Part shown: piece by piece, positions 54,163-63,427 of the stretch
How positions within the stretch are numbered: position 1 is the stretch's first letter
How the letters are laid out: every line of letters begins with the position of its first letter
Origin: Rhodomicrobium lacus
Lineage (GTDB): Bacteria > Pseudomonadota > Alphaproteobacteria > Rhizobiales > Rhodomicrobiaceae
Direction: 5' to 3'
Assembly: GCF_003992725.1 (NCBI RefSeq)
Contig: NZ_RZNF01000002.1
Location: 496,001 to 560,000, forward strand
DNA: 64,000 nucleotides
Translations under genes and position numbers: made by a program
Notes under the pieces: model-generated
Told to the model about the DNA's origin: nothing
Database searches by the model: none
The model's input: only the letters and a program-made list of their open reading frames with translations

Positions 54163-56181
54163 TCAACGCGCGTGGACCGGCTCGCCGCCGGTCTTCGCCG
54201 CGCCGTTTTCCTTCGCCTTCAGCGACGCGCGGTAATGCAGCGGGCCGCCCCTGAACGGCGCAAAGCCCGCGCCGAACACAGCGCCCGCGTCGACGTGATC
54301 GGCATCTGCCACCACGCCATCGGCCAGCGCCTTCTCGCTTTCGTCGATCAGCGGCGCGATCAGCTCACGCCCGAGCACCGATAAATCGGCTTTTGCGAAA
54401 TTCGGCGCGGTGGCCGGTTTCTCGCGCTTGCCGTCAACCCATTTGTAGAACCCTTCGCCCGTCTTCTTGCCGAGCTTCTTTTCGGCGACGAGCTGCATCA
54501 GCGGGTGATCGTCCGGCGTCTGAAGCTTGAGGATTTTTGCCACGCTCAGCGCCACGTCCAGGCCCACGATATCGACAAGCTCGATCGGGCCGACCGGCAT
54601 GCCGAACTCTTCCGCCGCCGCGTCGATCTTCTCCTTCGGCGTGCCCTCGGCAAGCTTCTGCATCGCGCCGAACATGTAGGGCGCGAGCGTGCGGTTCACG
54701 AGGAAGCCGGGCGAGGATTTCACGATGAGCGGCAGCTTGCCGATGCGCGCGACGAACGCCGCGCCGCGCCGGATTTCCTCCTCGCGGCTCTCCGCGCCCT
54801 TCACCACTTCCACGAGCGGAAGCACGGTGACGGGATTGAAGAAATGCAGCCCGATGAGGCGCGACAGATCTTTGAGCGCGCTCGCGATGTCCTCGATCTG
54901 GAGCGACGAAGTGTTCGTGGCGAGCAGCGCGCCCGGCTTCAGCTTCGGCTCCACCTCGGCGAACAGCGCGCGTTTCGCATCGAGATTCTCGTAGATCGCC
55001 TCGATCACGACATCCGCGCGATGGATCTGCGCGCCTTGCGGGTCGGCGAGAAGCCGCGCCCTCGCCTTTTCCGCTTCGAGAGGCGAACGCATGCGCTTCC
55101 TGAAGAACGCATCGGCCCGCTTCAACGCCTTCTCCACCGCTTCGGACGAGTTGTCCTGAAGCGAAACCTCCAGACCTTCGCGCACGCAGGCCATGGCGAT
55201 ATCCGCGCCCATCGTGCCCGCGCCGATCACATGCACGCGCGCCGGACGCCAGCCATCCTTCGGCGCCTCGGCCTTCAGCATCTCGGACAAGCGGAACACG
55301 CGACGCAGATTGCGCGACTGGTCGGAAATCATCAGCGGCGCAAAGAATTTCGTCTCGGCGCGCTTCATGTCGTCGAAGCTGCCGCCGTGCTTCTCGAACA
55401 GGTCGATCAGGCGGAACGGCGCGGGATAGTGCTCCGCGCGCACCTTGGCGGCGGTTTCCTTGCGCATGCGGCTTGCGAGGATCGCGCGCCCCGGCTCGAA
55501 CATGAGAAGCGGCTGCCATGCGCGCGAAGGCTGCGAGCGGGCGTTCTTGAGCACGGCCTTGCGCGCCGCCCATTTCAGTTCATGGCGGGTCGGCACGAGC
55601 TGGTCGACCGCCCCCGCCGCCCTTGCCTGCCCCGGCCGGAGCAGCTTGCCCGCGATCATGGGAGGCAGCGCGCTCAGAGGGCCGGCCTGACGCAGCCACC
55701 GCGCCGAGCCGTTCAGCCCCGGAATGATGCCGAGCTTGACCTCGGGCAGGCCGATGCGGGTCGAGTCCTCGCGCGTCGCGATGCGATAATGGCAGGCGAG
55801 CGCGAATTCGAGGCCGCCGCCGAGACATGCGCCGTTGATCGCGGCGACCACAGGCACCGGCAGAGCCTCGATGCGGTCGAACACGGCGGTTCCTGCGCGG
55901 ACCGCCTCGATCACGTCCTCTTCGGTCTTGATGTCGTCGAATTCCTTGATGTTCGCGCCCGCGATGAAGCTCTTGTCCTTGCCGGACAGGATGACGAGGC
56001 CGCGCACGGAGCAATCCTGCGCGCCATGCGCCACCGCCGTCACGATGCGGTCGAGTTCCTCGAACTGCTCGCGGCCGAGCGTATTGTGCGACTGACCCTT
56101 CACGTCGAAGGTAGCCCAGGCGATCTTTTCGAGATCGACCGTGTACTGCCAGTGCTTGAGGTTCGCGATATCGGCTGACAT
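54163..56181 (-). CDS. fadJ: Fatty-acid oxidation multifunctional enzyme (enoyl-CoA hydratase / 3-hydroxyacyl-CoA dehydrogenase)
   Basis: A 672-residue fusion from ATG 56181. Residues about 15-200 are a crotonase-type hydratase (GACLGGGLEFALACHYRIAT). Residues about 320-500 are the NAD-binding dehydrogenase half (VHVIGAGTMGADIAMACVRE; GLHFFNPVTVLPLVEVV). A C-terminal dehydrogenase domain follows. It hydrates and then oxidises enoyl-CoA to 3-ketoacyl-CoA for the thiolase. The order fadE-fadJ-fadI is that of a beta-oxidation operon. FadB is an alternative name; length and neighbours do not separate it fully. Confidence 0.93.
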   Translation of the reverse strand: MSADIANLKHWQYTVDLEKIAWATFDVKGQSHNTLGREQFEELDRIVTAVAHGAQDCSVRGLVILSGKDKSFIAGANIKEFDDIKTEEDVIEAVRAGTAVFDRIEALPVPVVAAINGACLGGGLEFALACHYRIATREDSTRIGLPEVKLGIIPGLNGSARWLRQAGPLSALPPMIAGKLLRPGQARAAGAVDQLVPTRHELKWAARKAVLKNARSQPSRAWQPLLMFEPGRAILASRMRKETAAKVRAEHYPAPFRLIDLFEKHGGSFDDMKRAETKFFAPLMISDQSRNLRRVFRLSEMLKAEAPKDGWRPARVHVIGAGTMGADIAMACVREGLEVSLQDNSSEAVEKALKRADAFFRKRMRSPLEAEKARARLLADPQGAQIHRADVVIEAIYENLDAKRALFAEVEPKLKPGALLATNTSSLQIEDIASALKDLSRLIGLHFFNPVTVLPLVEVVKGAESREEEIRRGAAFVARIGKLPLIVKSSPGFLVNRTLAPYMFGAMQKLAEGTPKEKIDAAAEEFGMPVGPIELVDIVGLDVALSVAKILKLQTPDDHPLMQLVAEKKLGKKTGEGFYKWVDGKREKPATAPNFAKADLSVLGRELIAPLIDESEKALADGVVADADHVDAGAVFGAGFAPFRGGPLHYRASLKAKENGAAKTGGEPVHAR

Positions 56182-56258
56182 GTCCGTTCCTACTCCCTCG
56201 TTCGTCTCTGATCCCCGCATGAAACGGCGGGTTGGGGCGGCCTTGCGGCGCCTCTATG

Positions 56259-58793
56259 TTATTCGGCGGCGGGCGCATCCGCTGTGACGCGGTCGGGCGC
56301 GCGTTTGTCCGACGCGCCTTCTGCTGCCTTGCGCTCCCTCGTGTAATGCGGCTCAAGCTCGGCGGGCTCGAAGTCGTCCACGGCGATCACCTTCGCCACG
56401 AGCCGCTCCGCCTCGCGCAGCGCGTCGGCTTCTGTGGGCGTCAGAATCGCCTTGTCGACGGCCTCCTTGAACCAGTCGTTGCCGAGATAACGCTTCACGA
56501 GACCGGCGCGCACGGCCTTGTCGAGCTTCTTGTCCGCCTCCTCGCTGACGAACGTCTTCAGGAACGCCGCTTCGAGCACGCCGGTCGGGTCGTTCTCATC
56601 CTTCGACACATAGATGTAGCGCGTAAGACGGTCGCGAAGCTCGCCCGGCTCCAGCACCGACGTCACGACTTCCTTCGCGAGCGCATCGGACGGCTTTGCC
56701 CAGTGATTGCCGACGGGGAAGACGAGCGCGCGCAGGAAATAGCCCCCGCCCCTGGACGGATAATTATCGAAGGCGTCGGAAAGCGCGGCATAGAACCGAT
56801 AGAAGGCCGACTTCACGGCGTAGTCGAACACCGGTCTCTCCGTCGGCCGAGCGCCATCGTCCTCATAGCGCTTCAAGAGGCAGGCGATGAAGTAAAGCTC
56901 GGAAAGCGCGTCGGCGAGCCTCCCCGTGAGGCGCTGCTTGACCTTGAGGCCGCCGCCGAGCGTCATCACCGAGAAATCGGCCGCGAGCGCGAAGTTGGTC
57001 GCGGCGCGCTCAAGCTGCGCGTAGTAATAGGGCACCGGCGCGTTGATGGGCGAGCGCGCGAAGATCCCCGCCGTTATGTTTTGGAACAGCGCGCCGAACA
57101 CGTTCGACACCGAAAAGGCCGCGTGCTTCTCGAAGGCGTCCTCGAAGGCGGCGAAACCTTTCGCGTGATCCGGGTTCTGCGCGGCCTCGATTTCGGAATA
57201 AAGGTAAGGGTGCGACCGCAGCGCCCCTTGCGCGAACACGATCAGGCTGCGCGAAAGGATGTTCGCCCCTTCCACCGTGATCGACACCGGCGAGATCTGG
57301 AACGCGGCCTGAAGGTAGTTCTTCGGTCCGTCGCAGATGCCTTTGCCGCCGTGGATGTCGAGGGCGGCGTCGAGAGCCTTCCGCATCCGCTCCGTGGACT
57401 GGTATTTCATGATGGCCGAGATGACGGCGGGCTTGGCCCCTGCCGAAATCATGGCCGACGTGACCGCGCGGGCGGCTTCGAGCGTGTAAGCCGCCTCGAC
57501 GATGTCGGCGAGCTTCTCCTGAATGCCCTCCATACACCCGATCGGGATCGAGAATTGCTTGCGCACGCGGGCATAGGCGCTCGTGACGCGCAGAAGCTGC
57601 TTCGCGCCCGCCGTGGCCGACGCGGGAAGCGAGATCGCGCGCCCCGCCGCAAGACACGACATCAGCATGCGCCAGCCCTGGCCCACGCGGTCCCTGCCGC
57701 CCACCACCCAGTCGATGGGGATGAACACGTCGGTGCCCCGCACCGGCCCGTTTGGAAAGGACGAACCCGCAGGCAGATGCCGGTTGCCGATCTCGACGCC
57801 CGGATGGTCGGCGGGGATCAGCGCCAGCGTGATGCCGATGTCGTCGCCCTTGCCGAGGATGTTCTCGGGGTCGAACAGGTGGAAGGCGAGGCCGACGAGC
57901 GTCGCCTTGGGCGCAAGCGTGATATAGCGCTTGTCGAAGGACACGCGGATGCCGAGCGTCTCCTTGCCGTCATGAGTGCCGCGCGTGACATAGCCGACGT
58001 CGCGCATTGCGGCGGCGTCGGACCCCGCAGAGGGGCTCGTCAGCGCGAAGCACGGGATTTCCTTGCCCTTCGCCAGCGGTTCGAGCCAGCGCTTCTTCTG
58101 CTCGTCCGTGCCGAACTGCTCGATGAGTTCGCCGGGCCCCAGCGAATTCGGCACCATGACGACGATGGACGCGTCCGGGTTGCGCGACGACACCTTGCCG
58201 AGGATGACCGATTGCGCCTGCGGCGAGAAGCCGAGCCCGCCATGCTCCTTCGATATGAGCATGCCGAGAAAGCCCTTCTCGCGGATGAAGGTCAGGATGT
58301 CGTCGGGGATGCCGTGGCGGTTGTGACGGATGTCCCAGTCGTTGAGCTTCTGGCAAAGCTCCTCGGTTTCGTGATCGAGAAAATGCTGTTCTTCGGGCGT
58401 AAGCACCACGGGATCGACGGCGCGCAGCTTGTTCCAGTCGGGGCGCCCCGAAAAAAGTTCGGCGTCGAAGCCGATCGTGCCCGCGTCGAGTGCCTCCTGC
58501 TCCGTCTTCGACACCGGCGGCAGTACGCGCTTCACCGTCTTGAACGCGGGGCGCGTCACCACGGCGCGACGCACCGGGCGCCAAGCGAGTAGGCCGAGGA
58601 AGGCGGAGGGAAGCCAGCCGAGCAGCGCCCATGTCGAGACGTCGAGCCCCTGCAATTCCCCGTCGAAAAGACCGAGCTTCCAAACAAGCGTGACGCCTGC
58701 GAGCCACACCGCCCACGTCCAGAGTGCCTCGCGCCTGATGGCGAGAGCGAAGGCCGCCGCGACAGCAAGGACGATGAACAGAAAGCCGATCAT
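56259..58793 (-). CDS. fadE: Acyl-CoA dehydrogenase FadE
   Basis: An 844-residue FadE-type enzyme, much longer than ordinary acyl-CoA dehydrogenases. One or two N-terminal hydrophobic spans (MIGFLFIVLAVAAAFALAIR) suggest membrane attachment. The FAD-dependent core includes CFALTSPSAGSDAAAMRD and PIGCMEGIQEKLADIVEAAY, and the C-terminal DUF1974-like part follows. It performs the first oxidation of fatty acyl-CoA. It is the first gene of the leftward fad cluster; the gap to fadJ is 77 bases. Confidence 0.94.
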   Translation of the reverse strand: MIGFLFIVLAVAAAFALAIRREALWTWAVWLAGVTLVWKLGLFDGELQGLDVSTWALLGWLPSAFLGLLAWRPVRRAVVTRPAFKTVKRVLPPVSKTEQEALDAGTIGFDAELFSGRPDWNKLRAVDPVVLTPEEQHFLDHETEELCQKLNDWDIRHNRHGIPDDILTFIREKGFLGMLISKEHGGLGFSPQAQSVILGKVSSRNPDASIVVMVPNSLGPGELIEQFGTDEQKKRWLEPLAKGKEIPCFALTSPSAGSDAAAMRDVGYVTRGTHDGKETLGIRVSFDKRYITLAPKATLVGLAFHLFDPENILGKGDDIGITLALIPADHPGVEIGNRHLPAGSSFPNGPVRGTDVFIPIDWVVGGRDRVGQGWRMLMSCLAAGRAISLPASATAGAKQLLRVTSAYARVRKQFSIPIGCMEGIQEKLADIVEAAYTLEAARAVTSAMISAGAKPAVISAIMKYQSTERMRKALDAALDIHGGKGICDGPKNYLQAAFQISPVSITVEGANILSRSLIVFAQGALRSHPYLYSEIEAAQNPDHAKGFAAFEDAFEKHAAFSVSNVFGALFQNITAGIFARSPINAPVPYYYAQLERAATNFALAADFSVMTLGGGLKVKQRLTGRLADALSELYFIACLLKRYEDDGARPTERPVFDYAVKSAFYRFYAALSDAFDNYPSRGGGYFLRALVFPVGNHWAKPSDALAKEVVTSVLEPGELRDRLTRYIYVSKDENDPTGVLEAAFLKTFVSEEADKKLDKAVRAGLVKRYLGNDWFKEAVDKAILTPTEADALREAERLVAKVIAVDDFEPAELEPHYTRERKAAEGASDKRAPDRVTADAPAAE

Positions 58794-59104
58794 GAGAGAT
58801 TTCCTTTCCGGTCGCAGCGGACGGCATTGCGGGGCCGTTTCGCGTGGGGTCTACGCGCTCGTTCCAAGCATGAGGTAGTCGCCGGACGCAGGGATCGCAA
58901 TGAGCCGAATGCCCGCCACCGCCTCATATTCTCAGGCAACGGAGCATTGTAGAAAATTGATTGAAGGCTCATTAACCGCCGGATCACGCGATAGATAGCA
59001 CTCCGCGAGACCGCGCGGGCGACGTTCGGCATCAGACTTTTGGAGGTGGGCGGATGAGGCGCGAAGCCGAAGCCAGCGGCCTGCGTTCGCGCGGTTTTAC
59101 GCCA
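58794..59104. promoter_or_regulatory. Intergenic region upstream of fadE
   Basis: This 311-base stretch holds the promoter region of the leftward fad genes. It contains an AT-rich patch (GTAGAAAATTGATTGAAGGC). No regulator site could be identified and no gene is seen. The repeat element copy C begins at its right edge. Confidence 0.4.
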
Positions 59105-59256
59105 GCGGTCCGATTCCGACATTTGCATCGTTCGCAGCACGAGCTTTGCGAGCAAACGCCGGGATCGAAAGAACCACCAGCAGCACCATGATCCTTGTGG
59201 AGCTTTTGAATTCGACATTTGAGCGAGAGATCGCAACCGGGACCAGGTGTCGAACC
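59105..59256. repeat. Composite palindromic repeat, copy C (modules 1 and 2)
   Basis: Module 1 (CCGACATTTGC at 59116-59126; GCAAACGCCGG at 59152-59162) is followed by the same linker type as copy A, with GTGGAGCTTTTGAATTCG near 59198-59215, and by a decayed module 2 (TTCGACATTTGAG; CCAGGTGTCGAAC). It is the reverse complement of copy A. Its right edge is eight bases from the stop of the superoxide dismutase gene. Confidence 0.8.
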
Positions 59257-59264
59257 CGCTCCGC

Positions 59265-59981
59265 CTAGATATCGAGGCCCCCCGCCCTCGCGGCGGCGTA
59301 TCGGTCGCCGACGGCCTTCCAGTTCACCACGTCCCACCACGCTTTCAGGTAATCGGGCCGCCTGTTCTGATACTTCAAATAATAGGCGTGCTCCCAGACG
59401 TCGTTGCCGAACAGGACGCGCGTCTCCTTCATCAGCGGCGTGTCCTGATTGGGCGCCGCGACGAGGGCCAGCTTCCCGTCCTTGTCGACCGTGACGAAGA
59501 CCCAGCCGGACCCGAAGACCTTGGTCCCGGCGGTGTTGAGGGCTTCTTTCAGCTTGTCGAGCCCGCCGAAATCGCGGTCGATGGCGGCCTTCAGGTCGCC
59601 CTGCGGCTCGCCGCCGTCTCTGGCCATCACCTGCCAGAACATCGTGTGATTGGCGTGGCCGCCTGCGTTGTTGCGCACAGTCGTGCGGATCGTGTCGGGG
59701 ATCTCGTCGAGTTTCGCGAGGATCTGCGAGAGCGGCCATTCCGCGATCTTCGGATGATCCTTCAGCGCGGCGTTCAGGTTGTTCACATAAGCGGCGTGAT
59801 GCTTGTCGTGATGCAGTTCCATGGTCCTCGCGTCGATCGTCGGCTCAAGCGCATCGAATGCATAAGGCAGCGGCGGGAGCTTGAACGGGCCGGACGCTTG
59901 AGCGAATGAGCGGTCCATCATGATGTACGTGGAAAATGCCGCTGCTCCGGTGAGAAAGGTTCTGCGATTGACGGCGATCAT
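59265..59981 (-). CDS. Fe/Mn superoxide dismutase with a Tat signal peptide
   Basis: A 238-residue enzyme from ATG 59981 with the ribosome binding site AAGGAGCC. The N-terminus (VNRRTFLTGAAAFSTYIMMD) has a twin-arginine signal (R6-R7) and a cleavage site near AQA29, so it should be exported folded. The catalytic metal ligands are seen in MELHHDKHHAAYVNNLN, GGHANHTMFWQVM and DVWEHAYYLKY. The superoxide dismutase would act in the periplasm, which is unusual for this family. It shares no operon with neighbours. Confidence 0.92.
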   Translation of the reverse strand: MIAVNRRTFLTGAAAFSTYIMMDRSFAQASGPFKLPPLPYAFDALEPTIDARTMELHHDKHHAAYVNNLNAALKDHPKIAEWPLSQILAKLDEIPDTIRTTVRNNAGGHANHTMFWQVMARDGGEPQGDLKAAIDRDFGGLDKLKEALNTAGTKVFGSGWVFVTVDKDGKLALVAAPNQDTPLMKETRVLFGNDVWEHAYYLKYQNRRPDYLKAWWDVVNWKAVGDRYAAARAGGLDI

Positions 59982-60210
59982 TCTGGCTCCTTTCGGGGTG
60001 CACGGATCGATGCAACGATCCGATAACGGCCTTCGCGGGCTTAAGGTCCATCGAAGGAAGAAAGGGTTTTTGGGTGAAGCGTTCCCTGCCAAAATGCCTG
60101 CGGCCGCGAACTCTCGCTCGCGACAAGGCACGCATGGGATCTTGGGTTTTCAGGGAGAAGGGCCCAGATTCCGTGTGCGCAGACATCGATTGCGAGAATG
60201 GAGGCTACCG

Positions 60211-60603
60211 ATGCCGTGGGGCAGCCCTAGGACTCACGAGGAATTCGAGGCGGCCGCTCGGGCGGTCTTGACCGGACTACCCGAGGAGTTCCGCGCGGCG
60301 CTGGGCGATGTGTCGGTGGAAATCGCCGATTTCGCCGACGCGGAAACCCTCGACACAATGGACATTCGTGATCCTTACGACTTGCTCGGGCTGTATCATG
60401 GCGTCGGACTGCCTTCCAAAAGCGTGTGGGATCCGGTGAGTTTGCCGGACAGGATATTCCTTTATCGCTTTCCCATCATGGATTACGCCCACCGCAACCG
60501 AGAGCCGGTAAGACGCGTCATCCGCCACGTGCTCATTCACGAGATCGGTCATCATTTCGGCTTCTCCGACGCCGACATGGACGAGATCGAGTCGGGCGCC
60601 TAA
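60211..60603 (+). CDS. Small zinc metallopeptidase-like protein (zincin, DUF/PF06262 type)
   Basis: A 130-residue minimal zincin from ATG 60211 with GGAGG upstream. The metal motif is LIHEIGHHFGFSDADMDEIE: H110-E111-x-x-H114 and a downstream Asp at 120, of the form HExxHxxGxxD. Acidic N-terminal half (PEEFRAALGDVSVEIADFAD). Such proteins are widely conserved single-domain peptidases of unclear substrate. It is divergent from the superoxide dismutase. Confidence 0.85.
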   Translation: MPWGSPRTHEEFEAAARAVLTGLPEEFRAALGDVSVEIADFADAETLDTMDIRDPYDLLGLYHGVGLPSKSVWDPVSLPDRIFLYRFPIMDYAHRNREPVRRVIRHVLIHEIGHHFGFSDADMDEIESGA

Positions 60604-60642
60604 CCCGCTCTCAAGACATAAAGCGACGGCGGAACGCTTTCG

Positions 60643-61194
60643 TCAGGAGGGAATGGGGACCGTCGGGACGTCTAAAGGCGGCCAGCTCCGGTCTTTGTCC
60701 GATATCGAACTGACGCAAAGCGGCCAATCGATGCCGATCGCAGGATCGTCATGGCGGATGCCGCTGGCACTTTCCGGCGCGTAGAAAGCGGATATGAGAT
60801 AGGACACCTCGACCTCATCGGTCAGGGTCTGGAAGCCATGGGCGAACCCTTCGGGGATGTAAAGGCGCCTGTGGTTGTCAGAGGTCAGTTGGAAGCCCTG
60901 CCATCTGCGAAAAGTCGGCGAAGCCGGGCGCAGATCGACAATCGCGTCAAAGATCGCGCCCCTTGTGCATGTCACCACTTTCACCTCGGCGTGAGGTGGC
61001 TTCTGGAAGTGCATGCCGCGCACCGTGCCCTTCCGAACGGTTGACGATATCGAGTGCTGAACGAAATGCGATGCCAAGCCCCTGGCTTCGAATTCGCGTG
61101 TACAAAAAGTTCGGGCGAAAAAGCCCCTTTCATCGCGACTTGGTTCCGGTTCGATAACGAAAGCACCCTCAAGCAGTGCCTGCTGGAACAGCAT
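60643..61194 (-). CDS. rfbC: dTDP-4-dehydrorhamnose 3,5-epimerase-like protein
   Basis: A 183-residue RmlC-type cupin. ATG 61194 is preferred for its GAGG and for matching the family start (MLFQQALLEGAFVIEPEPSR); ATG 61239 is the alternative. The catalytic region includes RDERGFFARTF, the active-site His in KGTVRGMHFQ, and the later YLISAFYAPE with its Tyr. It epimerises a 4-keto-6-deoxy sugar nucleotide. The neighbouring genes work on a CDP-sugar, so its substrate may differ from dTDP-rhamnose. It is divergent from the methyltransferase. Confidence 0.85.
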   Translation of the reverse strand: MLFQQALLEGAFVIEPEPSRDERGFFARTFCTREFEARGLASHFVQHSISSTVRKGTVRGMHFQKPPHAEVKVVTCTRGAIFDAIVDLRPASPTFRRWQGFQLTSDNHRRLYIPEGFAHGFQTLTDEVEVSYLISAFYAPESASGIRHDDPAIGIDWPLCVSSISDKDRSWPPLDVPTVPIPS

Positions 61195-61334
61195 ATTTTC
61201 GGCCTCGGGATTTGTACGAACAACGCCTAAGTTTACCATGAGCGCAAGAGAACGGCCACGTTGTGGGTGATTTTGATATTTTCCCTGGGTTAGAGAGATC
61301 ATTAAACTTTGATCTATGAAGGATTGCGAACCGC

Positions 61335-62606
61335 ATGGGCGAATCACGTTCAGAACCAGACAAGATATTTCTGTGCCGCTCATGTGGAACGCCTGTCAGA
61401 ACGACATTCGTCGACCTTGGAATGTCTCCACTCTGCGAGAGTTTCATAGCCGGCGATAGCGTAGACGCCATGGAACCATATTATCCGCTTCATGCTCTTG
61501 TATGTGGCGAGTGCTTCCTTGTTCAACTCAAGGAATATGTTTCACCCGACGACATCTTCCGTGAGTACGCATATTTCTCATCGTATTCATCGTCGTGGGT
61601 GGAGCATGCACGATCCTACGCCAACACGATCGCAAAACGCCTTTCCCTTGGACCCGACAGCCTCGTCGTGGAACTGGCCAGCAATGACGGTTACTTGCTG
61701 CAACACTTCTTGCCGCTCGATATTCCATGTCTTGGCATCGAGCCCGCGATCAACGTGGCCAAGGTGGCCATCGACAAGGGCATTCCGACGATCACCGAGT
61801 TCTTTGGTGTCGCGCTTGCCCGAAAGCTCGTCGCTCAAGGCAGATCGGCCGACCTCGTCATCGGCAACAATGTCCTCGCCCAGGTCCCGGACCTGAACGA
61901 CTTCGTCGCCGGCATCGCCATCGTGCTGAAGCCGGAAGGTGTCGCAACCCTGGAATTTCCGCATCTCGAACGGCTGATCGAGGAAAACCAGTTCGACACG
62001 ATCTACCACGAGCATTTCTCCTACTTCTCTTTCACCACCGTCCAGATCCTTGCCCTCAGGCACGGTCTCAAGGTCGTGGATGTCGAGAAACTGCCGACGC
62101 ACGGCGGATCGCTCCGCGTTCACCTTGCGCGCAAGACATCGAAGCGCGTGGCCACGGAAGCGGTCGAGGCGCTTCAGTCGCACGAGACTTCGACGGGCTT
62201 TTCGGACATCGGCTTCTATACCGGTTTCGGCGAGAAGGTGCGGCGGACGAAGCGCGGTATCCTGCGCTGCCTTAGCGATATCAAGGACGCAGGCGGCCGC
62301 ATTTGCGGCTACGGCGCACCGGGGAAGGGCAACACGCTTCTCAACTACTGCGGTATCGGCACCGACTTCCTGGATTTCACCGTCGATCGCAATCCCTACA
62401 AGCACGGCCGCTATACGCCCGGCATGCATATCCCGATCTTCCCCGTCGAGAAGATCGACGCGGTGAAGCCCGACTATGTCTTCATCCTCCCCTGGAACCT
62501 CAAGGCGGAAATCATGCACCAGATGAGCCACATCGCAGACTGGGGCGGCAAATTTATCGTGCCCATTCCGAGCCCGCAAATCATCGATCCGAAGGACGTG
62601 CATTGA
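61335..62606 (+). CDS. Sugar C-methyltransferase with zinc-binding N-terminus
   Basis: A 423-residue SAM-dependent C-methyltransferase of the NovU/TylC3 type. An N-terminal zinc finger (FLCRSCGTPV, LVCGECFLVQ: CxxC...CxxC) precedes the SAM-binding core (VVELASNDGYLLQHF) and the conserved HEHFSYFSFTTVQI motif with the catalytic His residues. The C-terminal part contains YGAPGKGNTLLNYCGIG. It adds a methyl group to C-3 of a nucleotide keto sugar, making a branched sugar. The stop overlaps the next start. Confidence 0.92.
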   Translation: MGESRSEPDKIFLCRSCGTPVRTTFVDLGMSPLCESFIAGDSVDAMEPYYPLHALVCGECFLVQLKEYVSPDDIFREYAYFSSYSSSWVEHARSYANTIAKRLSLGPDSLVVELASNDGYLLQHFLPLDIPCLGIEPAINVAKVAIDKGIPTITEFFGVALARKLVAQGRSADLVIGNNVLAQVPDLNDFVAGIAIVLKPEGVATLEFPHLERLIEENQFDTIYHEHFSYFSFTTVQILALRHGLKVVDVEKLPTHGGSLRVHLARKTSKRVATEAVEALQSHETSTGFSDIGFYTGFGEKVRRTKRGILRCLSDIKDAGGRICGYGAPGKGNTLLNYCGIGTDFLDFTVDRNPYKHGRYTPGMHIPIFPVEKIDAVKPDYVFILPWNLKAEIMHQMSHIADWGGKFIVPIPSPQIIDPKDVH

Positions 62607-63427
62607 TGAAAGTCGTTCTGTTCTGCGGCGGTCTTGGTACGCGCATTCGCGAATATTCGGAGAAAGTGCCGAAGCCGATGATTCCCGTCGGCTCTCAGCC
62701 GATCATGATGCACATCATGCAGTATTACAGCCGTTACGGACACCGCGACTTCATTCTGTGCCTCGGCTACAAGGCGAATATCATCAAGGAATTCTTCCTG
62801 AACTACAAACCGCAGCTCTTCACGGACTGCGTCGTGTCCAATCACGGTGAAAAGGTCGAATTTCTCGATGCCATGCCCGCCGACTGGTCGGTGTCGTTGA
62901 TCGACACGGGCATCTGGCGGAACATCGGCGAGCGCCTGATGGAGGTGCGTGCCCATCTCATCCATGAAGAGATGTTCCTCGCCAATTACAGCGACGGTCT
63001 CTCCGATGTCGATCTCGACGACATGATCGAGAAGTTCAGGCAGAGTGGCAAGGTTGCCTGCTTCCTCGCGACCCGCCCTCCCCTCACCTATCATCTCGTC
63101 GATATGGACAGCGCCGGAACCGTGCGGGAATTTCGGTCATCGAACAGGTCCGAAATGTGGATCAACGGCGGATATTTCATCATGACGCCGAAGATCTTCG
63201 ACTATATGCAGCCGGGAGAGGAACTGGTGCTGGAGCCCTTCCAGCGGCTCATCGACGACGGGCAACTGATGGCCTACAGGTATGAAGGCTTCTGGCGCTC
63301 GATGGATACGCTGCGCGACCGCCAGACGCTGGAGGACATGGTCGAAAAGGGGCAGATGCCCTGGAGCGTCGAGCGCAAGGGACAGGGCAAGCTGTCGCAA
63401 TCGCTGTCGGAGGTTTCGCGTGCTTGA
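62606..63427 (+). CDS. rfbF: Glucose-1-phosphate cytidylyltransferase
   Basis: A 273-residue nucleotidyltransferase that makes CDP-glucose, the entry to CDP-dideoxy- and branched sugars. The nucleotide-binding motif is FCGGLGTRIREYSEKVPKPM; metal and sugar contacts lie in YSDGLSDVDL, then EMWINGGYFIM and the C-terminal MDTLRDRQTLEDM. ATG 62606 overlaps the methyltransferase stop by one base (TGATG), so the pair is coupled. The next gene overlaps its 3' end. Confidence 0.93.
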   Translation: MKVVLFCGGLGTRIREYSEKVPKPMIPVGSQPIMMHIMQYYSRYGHRDFILCLGYKANIIKEFFLNYKPQLFTDCVVSNHGEKVEFLDAMPADWSVSLIDTGIWRNIGERLMEVRAHLIHEEMFLANYSDGLSDVDLDDMIEKFRQSGKVACFLATRPPLTYHLVDMDSAGTVREFRSSNRSEMWINGGYFIMTPKIFDYMQPGEELVLEPFQRLIDDGQLMAYRYEGFWRSMDTLRDRQTLEDMVEKGQMPWSVERKGQGKLSQSLSEVSRA

